A stretch of 64,000 nt of DNA from Planococcus citri. Lineage: Eukaryota > Arthropoda > Insecta > Hemiptera > Pseudococcidae. The first letter of the stretch is position 1. Every line of letters starts with the position of its first letter. The notes beneath the pieces are model-generated. The model worked only from the letters and a program-made list of their open reading frames with translations. It was not told the DNA's origin and did not search any database. The position numbers and the translations under genes are program-made. Below are positions 23,560 through 34,762 of the stretch, one piece after another. The stretch is taken from positions 14,560,580 through 14,624,579 of the forward strand of contig NC_088678.1 in assembly GCF_950023065.1 (NCBI RefSeq), given 5' to 3'.

Positions 23560-24200
23560 GTTCCTGTATAATTTACCAAAAATCAATCGAATAATTCGAT
23601 TCGTTCGCGAATGATTCATGAAAAATTAATACATGAATGATTCATTGGCAATTGATTAACAGACCCGTCAATTCGTTCGTGAACAATTCAACGAAAATAA
23701 ATTGAATAAATCGAGTCGTTCGCGAATGATTCACGAAAAATAATTCAATGAATCGAGTCATTCGCGACTAATTTATCAACTATATTCGTTCGCGAATGAT
23801 TTACTAACAATTGATAAATTCGTTCGTGAATGATTTACCAAAAATTAATCATATGAATTGATTCGTTCGCGAATAATTCAGAAAAAATAATTCAATTCGT
23901 TCGTGAATGATTCACCAAAAATGGAGTGAATGAATCGATTCGTTCGCGAACGAGTCACTTATACGAATCTATTCGTTCGCGAATGATATATTAAAAATTG
24001 AGTGAATGAATCGATTCGTTCGTGAACGAGTCACTCATACGAATCAATTCGTTCGCGAATGATTCATCAAAAATTGAGTAAATGAATCGATTCGTTCGCG
24101 AACGAGTCACTTATTCGAATCAATTCGTTCACGAATGATTCAGTAACTATTGATCAACTCGTTCGCGAGTGATTCACCTAGAAATGAATCAATTTGTTCA
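23560..24200. repeat. Satellite-like array built on palindrome TTCGCGAA, 76-bp unit
   Basis: The phrase ATTCGTTCGCGAATGATTCA recurs about every 35-40 bp with single-base changes. From 23931 the array settles into a 76-bp unit starting TGAATCGATTCGTTCGCGAA at 23931, 24007 and 24083. Within each unit two half-units alternate: GAACGAGTCACT and GAATGATTCATC. TTCGCGAA and the wider ATTCGTTCGCGAAT words are palindromic. No coding frame fits. Confidence 0.8.
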
Positions 24201-24299
24201 ATCCCCGATCGTTTGTAAATGATTCTATTCGATTGTAAACAAATCAATTGCTGTACAAGTGTTTAAAAAAAAAAACGAATCAATTCGTTTATAAAATAT

Positions 24300-27200
24300 T
24301 TTTATTTAGAGAAAAGTCGGTATTCTCACGCTTAATGCGTGAGTGTTTTTTTTATAGGTACAATTATAATTTTTTTTAAGGCGAGTGAAAATCATGAAAA
24401 TAAGGATCTAAAAAGGTCTTTCTGGGAAAAGAGGACTTTTAAGGACCAAGATTGAAAAAAAGAACAAGTTCCTTATAAAAAGGACCAATTCAGATGCCTG
24501 CAAGAACCAACGTGATAGAGAATTGAATTTCCAATCATTTTGCTGATATTTGGTGTTTTTTTAGAATACTTTTTTTCCAAAAACTTAGAAAAAAATTAAA
24601 AATTTCAACATTTGTCGAATATGACTTCACTCGGGACTCCACTTCCCTCCCTTGAAATTTTTCCTCAACTCCCAAACAGATTAGAAAAATCTTGAACAGG
24701 GCAGTTTACATCTGAAGTACTTTTGTTTTTGTAAAAATGAATGTTTTTTCATGAAAATCAAAATTATTAAAAGTTTTCAATAATGAATTTGTCCACAAAA
24801 AGCATCAATTGATTTGTTCGGGACTCACTCTGGCAAGTCCAATTTGTTAAACAGGGGGTGGGTTCTTTTACTCCAATATGATTTGAAACAAGCTAAATAA
24901 GGATGAAAAAATTGAACTTGAATTGAAATTGACTCCGAAGAGCAAAAGGAAGGAACTTCCATGCATAATACTCGAGGGAAAAAAATTGAAAGGATGGATA
25001 CATTTTTTGATTTAATATTGAAAAAAAAACACCAAAAGATCAAAAACGCATAAAAGTTGCCAGAAAAATAGAAAAATCAGTCAAATTCTCACAAAAAAAA
25101 ATTTACAATAATGAAAATTTCGCCAAGAGATTTTGGATTTTCTCGATTGCAGCATTTGAAATAATTTATAAAAACACGGAAATTGGGGCATCATTTGAAG
25201 CGAGAAGAGCAGTCAAAATTAAACGGTTAGAAAAATGCCTGAATGGTTGTATTTCAGGTATTTACCTACTCGTAGTTTAAAAAACGATGCATTTTTGAAT
25301 ACCTAAATCAAAACTAGTCAACTTACCCATAATTATGCTCCCTTACTCTTGTGAAAAATATTTTTCATTCACCTGAAACAATAAAAAAGCAAAATTGATG
25401 GTCGATTAGCAGATTGACAAATAGAAAGCATTCAATAAATACACATGTTATGTCAAAAAAGTCTACTAAATCAATTTAAATAGGTTATAGGTATGACCTA
25501 AAATTTTCTGAGGTCAATTAAATTCTCAAACTTGAATTCATTGTAAGATGGCGACAAAATTTTTTTGTTTCATGGCTCAAGCTCACATTCTCCTACGAAA
25601 ATGCGATAAAATTAGCATGTTATAAGTTGTGTCTTTAGAATCATAAATCTTGAAACTAAATCAAAAGAAAGGGGGGGTTTATTCAATTGACCAACACATT
25701 TAGAAAAATGACGCAACTTTTTCTGAAAAAAATTTCAATTAATGAATTTTTGATCACTTTATATTTTTTTCTGAATTTAGGTACAGAAAAGTTTTGACGA
25801 AAATTTCAATAGACTAAAAACATGAAAAATTTTCAAAACAAAAAATCTTGAGTAAAAACCAAAACTGAATCTGAAAAAATATTATCAATTAAAATATGTA
25901 CATAGGTACCTATTTTAGAAAATTAATATTGTGAATCTCCTTTTTGCCACTGTCACTGTCAAAAACCACAGTGCAATCTTTCATACGAGAAAGTTCAGCG
26001 ACCTCTTGACTTGCAAAATAAATATTCCCGCTTCGATCGCCAAGTCATTGATCGTTCTAGTTTCATTGGTTGTTTTGTGATATCAGTTCACGAAGAGTGC
26101 TTCAGTAATCCAAAGAGTCTGCAAACTCCAAAGATACTCTGTTATTCGAGCACTCTTGGACTCATCGAAACACCTCAAGAGGTCGTTCAGCTCGATCAAT
26201 AACAACGAAACAGACAACACTCTTCTTAAACCACCTCAGCATTATCTCAGCATTACTTACTCGTATATAATACGCAAACCAAAATGAAAAATGATCGAGT
26301 ATGTTAATCGATTCGCGAGTCTTTTTGTATATTATTTCACGAAGGTCGTACAATAATGATTACGACGACCGCGAGGACAATGCTGATGAGGTAATAGTGA
26401 TAAAGCGCGAATTACTTTATTACCATTTTTATTCTCTTTTATTCATACCTACTCTTTGCGGCGATGATAGCATTATGTACGTTCGTATCGGGAATAAGTA
26501 TTATTCCGATGAATCGTCAATTAGTATAGGTATCCTATACCTCTATTACCTATGTGTATATGCAAATCTACCTCGAAATCATCGACCAGACACCGACATT
26601 GAAAATAGACCCGATATTTACAGTTGATTATGGTTACATGGTGTATTTTTTCTTCTTTTTTGTGTGCAAAATAAACATCGTCGTCGTCGATGTACAAATG
26701 GTCGATTTTTTTCCTATACTGTTCTAAACTAGACCACTGAGAGCTAAATGAAGTCCCGTGGGAAAATATATTCACATTTCACAGGTTGTCCTTATACGTA
26801 GGTATGTCTACGTATCGCGATATAATATACCTGTGGAAATTTACTCTCCAAAAAGTCTCTTTTCGAGCGTCTGAAATGCATGCCACGAGTATACCCCAGA
26901 CGAGAAAAATTTCAATTTTGTAGCCAAAGTACATGAAAAATTCATCGAATCAAGGTCAAAATTAGAGGAAAAATTCTTAATGAAAAATTCACCAACGGGT
27001 CTCTCTCTCTCTCTTTCTTTTTTCAAAAATGGTCGAAAATTTTCTCAAGTTTTTCCAAAGATTATACCGCGTGTTCGAGGCGGTCGTATGATTGACAGAT
27101 TTATTTTTAACTTTGAACAAAAAAAGTCAAGCCATAGAAAAAACTGAGAATTTTTAAAATTTTGAATGTTCATTGGTAGGTATTGAAAAACATCGTCGAC

Positions 27201-27300
27201 GACAGTCTCCATTTTTACCTCTTTTTCTTTTACACAAAACTCGGAAAAAATGGCCACATTTTTAAATAAATATTATCTACGTTGAAAACTGAAATTTGAT
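24300..27300. other. AT-rich intergenic DNA, no gene recognised
   Basis: Mixed AT-rich sequence. The part at 25960-26820 looks more like single-copy DNA, and has ORFs of 60-108 codons without domains. A short (TC)n run is at 27000-27014. Nothing else was identified. Confidence 0.4.
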
Positions 27301-28759
27301 CTCGAGCTTCCTCAAAACAAAATGATAATTATAGCCTTGTTTCCTCTAAAAGTCTTAACATTATAATGGCTTAATTAAATCGTATCAAAATTAACGAAGT
27401 ACAATTATCTATGTTAATACAAGGTAAATTGGTATATTATATGTATAAAGTAGGGCATATACAAAACTCAGAGTAAGCCATAAGTGACTGGTTTTTTTGG
27501 TAATTTGCTAGAAAAAAGTGAATTTAGTAATGATGAACAATGAACATGTATCGTCTCATTATTTCAATAGTAGATGAATAAGCTTCTTCGGAATTACCAA
27601 AACTATCCTATTCGAAACCTTGAAACTTCCGAAAAACGGAATAATTTAGGACTATATATACTCGCATAAATAAATAAATACATCATTTTTTCGAGTAAAA
27701 AAAAAAAAAGAATAATAATTAAAGTTTTCTCACAAAAATGTATCAAGACTGCTGGTTATTACAAGTAGGTAAGGTACCTACTCAAAGTTTTTTTTTTTTT
27801 TTTTTTTTTAAATTTCCGACATTGAGAATTGTTTTTCCAAATTTGGATCATTTTTCAAGTCTTCAACAACGGAAATATCAATCGTTTTTGATTTGAAAAA
27901 TTAAAATGTTTCTTTTTTTTTCAAGTTTCAGTGAAAGCTTGAAGGTATATGAAAGAGAACGAGAAAAGTGGTCGATCAGAAGTTTTTTTTCTTCAAAATT
28001 TTATGGGACCTAATCCGGGAAGGAAGAGAGCTATCACACCCTTGTGGATGAAAATTTAGGCATTTTATTGTTTGTTGAGCAATTTTTTTTTTTTTTTACA
28101 GAAAAATTATGCCAATTGTAAGATTACTCCAGCAAATATGTATTTTCATCAAATAATCGTACAATATGAAGGATTTTAGAAAATTATGTCACATTGTGAC
28201 TTTTTCACACCTTAAAATTTTCATTTGCCCTCCTCTTGAATCCTGGCATGAATTTTGTGCAAATTGAAATAAATGTTTTGAAACAATAAAATATTATAAA
28301 AATTGCATTTTATAGGAATATTTTTGAGCAAAAAAACAGTCTTTTTAAAATTTATTTTTACAATTTTTTTTTTTTAAAGAAGCTTAAAAATGTCATTTTT
28401 TAGGTTTTTTTTTCAAATTAACTTAATTTTTACTCATTAAAAATGCTTTTGGGCGAATTTTCCCTCAACACTATTTTTGCAGGTAAAAGTACTCTATTCA
28501 TGAAGAAAAATATCACTATTCACTTCCATTCAAGTTTTTAAAAACCGGGTTATTGAGGAAATTCGTTCAAAATTTTTTTTATTAGATTAAAAACAAGTGT
28601 AGTACCAAATTAATAAAGGTAAGTACTAAAAAAACGCAAAAAGAAAAATAACATTGAAAGAAAAAAATTGAGAAAAGCACCAAGAAAAATTGATAATTTG
28701 TTTTATTATCATTGAATAAATTAGACACTTAAAAAAATGAACAATTTTTGGTACAGATT
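27301..28759. other. AT-rich DNA with long T and A runs
   Basis: T-runs of about 20 bases at 27790-27810 and shorter runs at 28084-28099. No coding or element structure was seen before the LINE remnant begins. Confidence 0.4.
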
Positions 28760-29045
28760 TTCATCATCAGCTTTCAGATGATTGTATTTGGATTGCCTAG
28801 TATATTTTCTACATTTGGTTTATAATATGAGTAGTACTGTATGCATGAGTCCAGTATATGTTGAATGGTCACATTTGTATCACAAGTTGGGCATTTTTTC
28901 AGAAATTTTTCCTAGAAAAGTGAACTGTGTGTGAATGTGGTGTGGCCTATGCGGATCCTAGCTAAAATTACTTCTTCTCGGTTCTCACCTGCTTAAGCGA
29001 TATGAGGTGACTGGATTTGGCGGTATAATGTTTTTATAAGATTAA

Positions 29046-29528
29046 ATTTTTCCTTTGATATCAGTCAAGTTGGCAGGATCAATAACAACACATTTACTAA
29101 CTGGCAGAACTTTTGGTCACAACAAACTTCAAACAAGCTCTTCCAACATAAAAAAACTACTCTCCCCTGGAAAAATCTAGGCCACCTGAACAGAAAAGAA
29201 GAAATCCTGATTACCAGACTAAGAATAGGCCACACAAAAATTACTCATAACCACTTATACCAAAAAGAACCAAAACCCTCATGCCAATTTTGCAGAAACG
29301 AACCCATATCCATCCAACACATACTTTTCAACTGTCCCCAACTAAAACAAAACAGACTTACACTACAGATAAAAGAAAACCCACCTACTATCCCTGACGA
29401 ACCCTCAGAAATACAAAAATTCATCTCCCTAGTAGAAAACATCGGCCTCACAAACCAAATCTAGCCCCCCCCCCCTTACGGGTGTAATAATCTTGTAATT
29501 ATAAACACCCACAAAAAAAAAAAAAAAA
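29046..29528 (+). mobile_element. 5'-truncated LINE 3' end with poly(A) tail
   Basis: It lies in the opposite orientation to the LINE it interrupts. The frame is open to TAG 29463 and contains EEILITRLRIGHTKITHNHL and a CQFCRNEPISIQHILFNCP zinc-knuckle motif, the usual C-terminus of jockey/I-like LINE ORF2. It is followed by a C11 run, a short 3' UTR and A16 at 29513-29528. The intact frame and clean tail show that it is younger than its host. No target-site duplication could be identified with certainty. Confidence 0.8.
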
Positions 29529-30145
29529 TATTGTAGGAGGCAAGCAGTTCTCTAGTGTGATTTCCAAAAGGTTTATAGGTAGTGTATTGGTTTTCAAGGC
29601 TTGGATGAAAAATCTTGAAGTAATTCAGGTAGTTGAGGTGGTATGGGTTCATGCCAATCTTGAGATAGTATTTCAGAGGAAGGCAGTTTCTCCTTTCTTG
29701 CAGAGTGGTGGTGCCTACTTCTGTGATAAGTTTTGAGATGAGGCTTGTGCAGAAAGCTCCTATACAGAGACAAAGAGCGTGATTTCTAATGGAATTTAAT
29801 TTAACGTGATTTCTAATGGAACTTAATTTATGTAGGTCTGATTTGGCAGCTGAATTATAGATAATCAATCCGTAGTCAATAATGGATTGGAGGTGACTTG
29901 TTTATACTCATAATAATGCCCATCTGTCTACACCCCATCTAGTATAACTGAGTTTTTTCATAATATTGATAGCATTGTTTCCTCTCTGTTTAACATAGTT
30001 GAAGTGAGTCTTCCAATTCATACATTCATCTAGATAGAGTCGAAGCAGTGGCGTAGCCAGGATTTTCTCAAGGAGGGGGCAAAACTAGATTTTTATGCAT
30101 GAAAAATCGAAATGAGGAGTAACCCATACAACAATGACCATGCTA

Positions 30146-30363
30146 ATTTTGATGTGAATGTTGACCCATCCACATCCATCACTTTTGGATGCCACATGTC
30201 AATCTGAATTTTGACCCCGTGTTGAGCTAATTGTTGATGTAATTGTCAACTGATGTTGATGTGCATTTGTGTCAACAATTGGCTCGACACAGGGTCGAAA
30301 TTCACATCAACATGGGGCATCCAAAAGTGACGGATGTGGATGGATCGACATTCACATCAAAAT
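30146..30363. repeat. Imperfect 218-bp palindrome
   Basis: ATTTTGATGTGAATGTTGAC at the left is mirrored by the complement at the right end. CATCCACATCC..CTTTTGGATGCC and GTGTTGAGC.AATTGTTGA have complements in mirrored order, meeting near 30250. Arms of about 100 bp can fold back with mismatches. Confidence 0.75.
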
Positions 30364-30661
30364 TTATGTCAACCACCTGCAAATTTGAGTTTGAAAATTT
30401 TTAATTTTTTTTCCAAAATGATTTCCTCTAATGTGGCTATTGCTTCTACTGAAAACAGCATCGATGCAAAGTCCACTTCTGAAGAAGTAGGTACAGACAA
30501 ATAGTCTGTATAATCAAAAAGTTGAAAAGAAATTCCTTATATCAAAGACAGTGCAATACTTTATCTAAGAGTACTAAACTAATCCATTTTCATGTCGACA
30601 TGTTGATGTTAATGTTGATGTGAAATTTGACATCAACAAATACATCCACAATATCAACATC

Positions 30662-30789
30662 ATATGTGAGGGCGCATACGGAAAGGGACCTAACGACCAA
30701 AAAAAAAAAAAAAAAAAAAAAGTTCTCTGAAATTACTTTTTTTTTTTTTTTTGGTCGTTAGGTCCCTTTCCGTATGCTCCCTCACATAT
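30662..30789. repeat. Hairpin element with 37-bp arms and A/T runs
   Basis: ATATGTGAGGGCGCATACGG..ACCTAACGACC (30662-30698) is followed by a long A run, about 20 bases of spacer and a T run. Its complement follows at 30753-30789 with one mismatch (G for C). It is probably a tiny palindromic MITE nested in the hAT-like element. Confidence 0.75.
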
Positions 30790-31274
30790 CATCTACAACT
30801 CCAAACTGTGGAAACGTGAATAATTTCATCAATGCCCTAAAAAATTTGTTTTCCTCATTGAACAAGATCATATTTTTGAATGTTTACAGAAGATTCCTAC
30901 TAAATAATTAATTGATCACTTTTCCATCATTATGTTGAAAAAAAACGTAGTCAATGTAAATGTCAACATCGACAATTGTTGTGCGGGAAGTTTCTAGAAA
31001 CCTATCATGATGTGTGGTGATTTCATGAAAATGAACCGCCATGAAGGCAAAATTACTGCTTGAGCAAAGCAAGAGCCGAGATTGTTAGAAAAAACATCCA
31101 CTTTTGCATGTTTTCTTTCAAATTTTCACTTGCAAGGGGGGCATGGCCCACTTCACCCCCACCCGCACCCCCTTGGCTATGCCACTGAGTCCTAGAAATT
31201 TATGAACAGGACTACATACTTGTAATTTGGGTTGAGCACAAAAGCATAGTGCACCAATTTTTGTACATAAAGCT

Positions 31275-31425
31275 AGCGGGAGACCGCTTGAAATTTCACT
31301 TTTTTTCTTATAAAAACATTTTAATTTTTTCAATTAATTTTTGAAACATGTAAATTTCAAACATTTTTTGCCTAGAAATTATTTTTCTTCCTTAAATAAT
31401 GTAAAATTTCGAGAGGTTTCCCGCT
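31275..31425. mobile_element. Small palindromic MITE-like insertion
   Basis: AGCGGGAGACCGCTTGAAAT (31275) and, as complement, AGCGGGAAACCTCTCGAAAT (ending 31425) match at about 20 of 25 positions. The interior is AT-rich and non-coding. It sits between two recognisable pieces of the same LINE frame, so it is an insertion. Confidence 0.5.
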
Positions 31426-31593
31426 TGAGTCCCGCTTGCCTTAGCAGCATGCTCAGACCAAATTTCAGTATTGTAGATTTGAAGGTTGATGCTCTGTGTG
31501 GGCCCACATTTGTGATGAAAGTTGATAATAACAGTTTTGTTTCAGTGAAAATCTCAGTCCTTTTTCAGTAATCCACCTCTGTAGATGATTTCG

Positions 31594-32381
31594 CACCTTG
31601 GGAGTAATAAGGTGGCATCTCAAAAAAGTGAAATTTTACAGGAGAGTGATTTTCTTTTTTTTAAAAACTTGATTCATTATTTTTATCAACTTATAATTAA
31701 TTGTGAGGAATGAATAGCACCTCATTTTAAAGATCTGGTATCCTACCTTCATTTAGCATGAGAACACTTTGAAAAATAAAATCTTAAAGAGGAAATATTT
31801 CAATGTTTGGAAAACATTTTGAGTTAGAACCTTTCATTAAAGTTGATGTGGAGGCGAAAGGAAGCATCCAAAAAAAAATTCATGATCACAAAGTTGTAGA
31901 GAATTAAATTTCCAATCGACACAATGACGTTAGTTTTTTTCTAGAGTGCTTAGTTTTTGAGTTTTTCTCAAAAAACTAAAATTTCATTATATGAGCAAAT
32001 TCATTTTTCTGAAAAGTGATCAATAATTTAAAATTTTTTTCCATTTGGTACAAACCAATAAAAAATGCGCTCCTTGTGACTACGAGTATTTCTAACTGAC
32101 AAACATTCAAAACAATCAAAACTATTTGTTAACACTTTGTATGTAAGTACGAAATTTGCTCAAAAAAGGTGGAGTTTTTTGAGATGTACCCTTATAACTC
32201 CAAACAACTTGCAATGTTGTTGAAATTTTGAGTTAGGCCATTTGCGTTTTTTACAAGATCTAGATAATGTATCCAACTCAAAGTGAAATCTTTGGTTGAG
32301 GGGGGTCATACAAGCCCCAAAAATGCAAAAACATCAAAATCATTTTTTTTTTTTAGATGTCACCTTATTACTCCCGAGGTG
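31594..32381. mobile_element. Non-autonomous element with hAT-like 8-bp duplication, 788 bp
   Basis: CACCTTGGGAGTAATAAGGT at 31594 and the complement of CACCTCGGGAGTAATAAGGT ending at 32381 are terminal inverted repeats of about 36 bp, continuing GGCATCTCAAAAAA / GACATCTAAAAAAA. Flanking octamers TGATTTCG and TGATTTAT match at six of eight. The interior has no transposase frame. It interrupts the reverse transcriptase of the old LINE. Confidence 0.75.
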
Positions 32382-32830
32382 TGATTTATTGTTTCTTGCA
32401 GACTTTTTTGAAGTTTGTTGATTGATTTTGCTCTAATAAAGATCGCCAAATTGTCAGCAAATAGTGAGTAATTTACTGGTTTGAGTATCACGTTTTTTAT
32501 ATCATTCATTGCCAGTATGAGTAATATGGGACTAATTACTGCACCTTGGGGTGTGCCAATTTCTTGAGTATAAATGCCAGAGTAAGTTGTGTTCAGCCGG
32601 ATTTTGAATGTTCGATTCCTTACAAATGATGATATAAAAAGAGGTAAATTTCCTTTGAGCTTGAGATTTTTCAATGAGCTCATAATAACTTGTTTTGGTA
32701 TCCTATCAAACGCTATCTCTATGTCATGTCAAAGAAAACACAAGTTGTATACTGGCCAGGTGTGGAACCATCTAAGATTTCTTGTTGAAGTTTTATGTAT
32801 TAGCTGATCCAATGTTGACCTGCCTTTTTT

Positions 32831-33300
32831 AGGCTACTTAATAAGCTCATTTCTGGAGAAACTCCTCTTTTTACCTCTCCCCTTCCCTTCCATCAATTTA
32901 TAGAGATGCGTGAGAACAAAATAAAAGAGTATTTTTCAGATAATCACCCTAATCTTAAGAAGAAGGAAGAGGGATCGAAGGCAGAATTGGCCAAAAAATG
33001 ATGAGTTTTTGGACGAAAAAAGTAATGTACCTACTGTAGATAGGTGGTGAAACTGAAAGAAATTCAATTTTTTTTAAAAATTGTCATCCAAAAACAATCA
33101 AAAAATGAAATTTGTTTCACACGTTCTCTAAAAAATCCAAGTTTTAAAAATTTTAGGGGTGTGAGTGTGGGGGGGGCTCAATCATGACAGGAAACCCCGG
33201 ACTCATTACCACGTCTGTACGAAATTGTATCACAGATTATTTATGACGAGATCTTCTCAACTCTCCAGCGTTCAATGATTTTTCTTAATTCACGAGTTGA
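32831..33300. other. Non-coding DNA
   Basis: AT-rich sequence with a G-rich run (GTGTGGGGGGGGCTCA, about 33164). No gene was seen. Confidence 0.4.
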
Positions 33301-34762
33301 CCTACCAATTCACTTCCTGGTCATCGTCAACAGTACAAAACCTAATCTTATAAGCCTACATAAAAATCCTCGCTATCATTTCCTCTTCATTCTACACGAA
33401 TTTCTGCATCATTTAATCATGGTATAAACGGCGCGTAAACGCAAACGCCAAACCAACAACAAACCCGTTAATTTAATACGAGTAGATTTCCACGACGTCG
33501 TGGTGGTAATTCCATCCGGTCTGGATGTGTTGAAAACTCATTACTTACACTTGTATGTACGTAGTACATATATCTGTTCCTCTCGCTAAAATACGAGTAT
33601 AATGATGATGCATAAAAAAGGTGACTCGACGGTGGTGAAAAATCGCTCCATCAGTGGGAGAAAATTAATTTTCAAATATCATGATGTCATTCACAACAGC
33701 TCAGGAGAATACAAACGTCAAATCGCCGCTACTCGAACGCCATAAGCCATAATACACGAACAAATCAAATACTTTTATGACGCATTCGAAATACCTACGT
33801 AAAAAAAAAAAACTCTCGCTGGTCGTACGCTCCGCTCGTGTTCTCATTTCGTACGCATCTGTTTAGATAGAGATTACTTTCGAGATACGTCAACTCGGTG
33901 TACTATAAGAATGACGTTATACTACATACATACCTAGCGAAAAGGTGAACTCGAAATCGGAAAATGCAACTCGGAACGAAAAACATCGTAGACGTAATCC
34001 TTTTTGTCCATAAAAATACCGCCACACGAATGTGAAAATATGACCAATTTGGGGATCAACTCGAGTATATGTAAAGGGATTCTCTTTCTCTCGAATGGAG
34101 CAAAATTCCTATACCATCTTGGCGAACATTTGCTTTCTCTATATTATTCTAATAAAAAGACAATTGTAAAAGCGAGCTTGTGAGAGGTAGAAAGAAAACA
34201 ATATAGGCGAAAATTTGTTCGCAGTTTAAAAATTTATAGTATTAAAATTGTTGCAACCGAATGTTACCTACCGGTGCTCGTACTTATATGTGACAAGGCC
34301 AGGCTACATCTCAAGTAACGACAACTTTACCCAATATTTATACGTAATTCGAAATGTTTACAAAAAAGCTATATAATATAGCGAAATAACGAAAGGAAAT
34401 CTGATACGGAAAAAGCGTTCTCGTTTATATTGTACTTTTCAAACATTTTGTTAGGTTTCTCATTCTCATATTTCTATTTAACCGCACCACGTACCATTGT
34501 TATTACCTACTCTTGTAGATACGTAGTACTAGTACGTATTATGTATATGTAATTTTTTATATTATTATTAAATTCATATTTTACACCGGTTATTAATTTT
34601 TTTTACCACTACTATGGATTTTTTGTACTTATTCTTTTTCTCGTTATTTTCCAAGGTGTACGAAGAGGAAATCTAATTTCGAAGCAGATTCGAAAAAATG
34701 AACTCACCGACCGATACGAATGTAAAATAGATACCGAAGACTGTATTTAACCGAGAAAAAAA
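33301..34762 (+). promoter_or_regulatory. Single-copy DNA upstream of the SIK start, likely 5' UTR and promoter zone
   Basis: Repeat words stop here and CG-containing single-copy sequence runs up to the SIK start codon. AATCTAATTTCGAAGCAGATTC and GACCGATACGAATG lie just upstream of the ATG. No TATA box or initiator can be assigned with confidence, and the placement of the 5' UTR is inferred from position only. Confidence 0.35.

Larger units (their letters stand above)
30047..31186. mobile_element. Non-autonomous hAT-like element, 1.14 kb
   Basis: Ends CAGTGGCGTAGCCAGG (30047) and the complement of CAGTGGCATAGCCAAGG (ending 31186) form terminal inverted repeats. The flanking octamers AGTCGAAG and AGTCCTAG match at six of eight positions, which fits a decayed hAT 8-bp duplication. 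The host LINE frame resumes on both sides. No transposase remains. The interior contains a large imperfect palindrome and a second hairpin insertion, listed separately. Confidence 0.75.
28760..32830 (-). mobile_element. Old jockey/I-like LINE, interrupted by four insertions
   Basis: On the minus strand, pieces of one reverse-transcriptase gene follow in order when insertions are skipped. These are RT palm with TPQGAVISPILL and the decayed catalytic box FADN (32683-32382), thumb sequence (31593-31426), KFLGL (about 31190), then sequence at 30046-29880 and 29868-29530, and the C-terminal EEVILARIRIGHT with a CPTCDTNVTIQHIL zinc-knuckle-like end (about 29040-28760). The catalytic YADD is FADN, and stops and frameshifts are present, so the copy is dead. 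The continuity of the frame across each insertion defines the insertion borders. Inserted pieces: 29046-29528, 30047-31186, 31275-31425 and 31594-32381. The 5' half (gag-like ORF, endonuclease) is not seen. Confidence 0.85.

Noticed and set aside
23560..24200. CRISPR-like array
   Set aside because: The repeats vary, the spacers are themselves repeats, and the sequence is eukaryotic. It is a satellite-type array.
29476..29868. 130-codon minus-strand ORF as an independent gene
   Set aside because: It is the C-terminal part of the old LINE followed by translation of the inserted element's poly(A) tail (FFFFLW).
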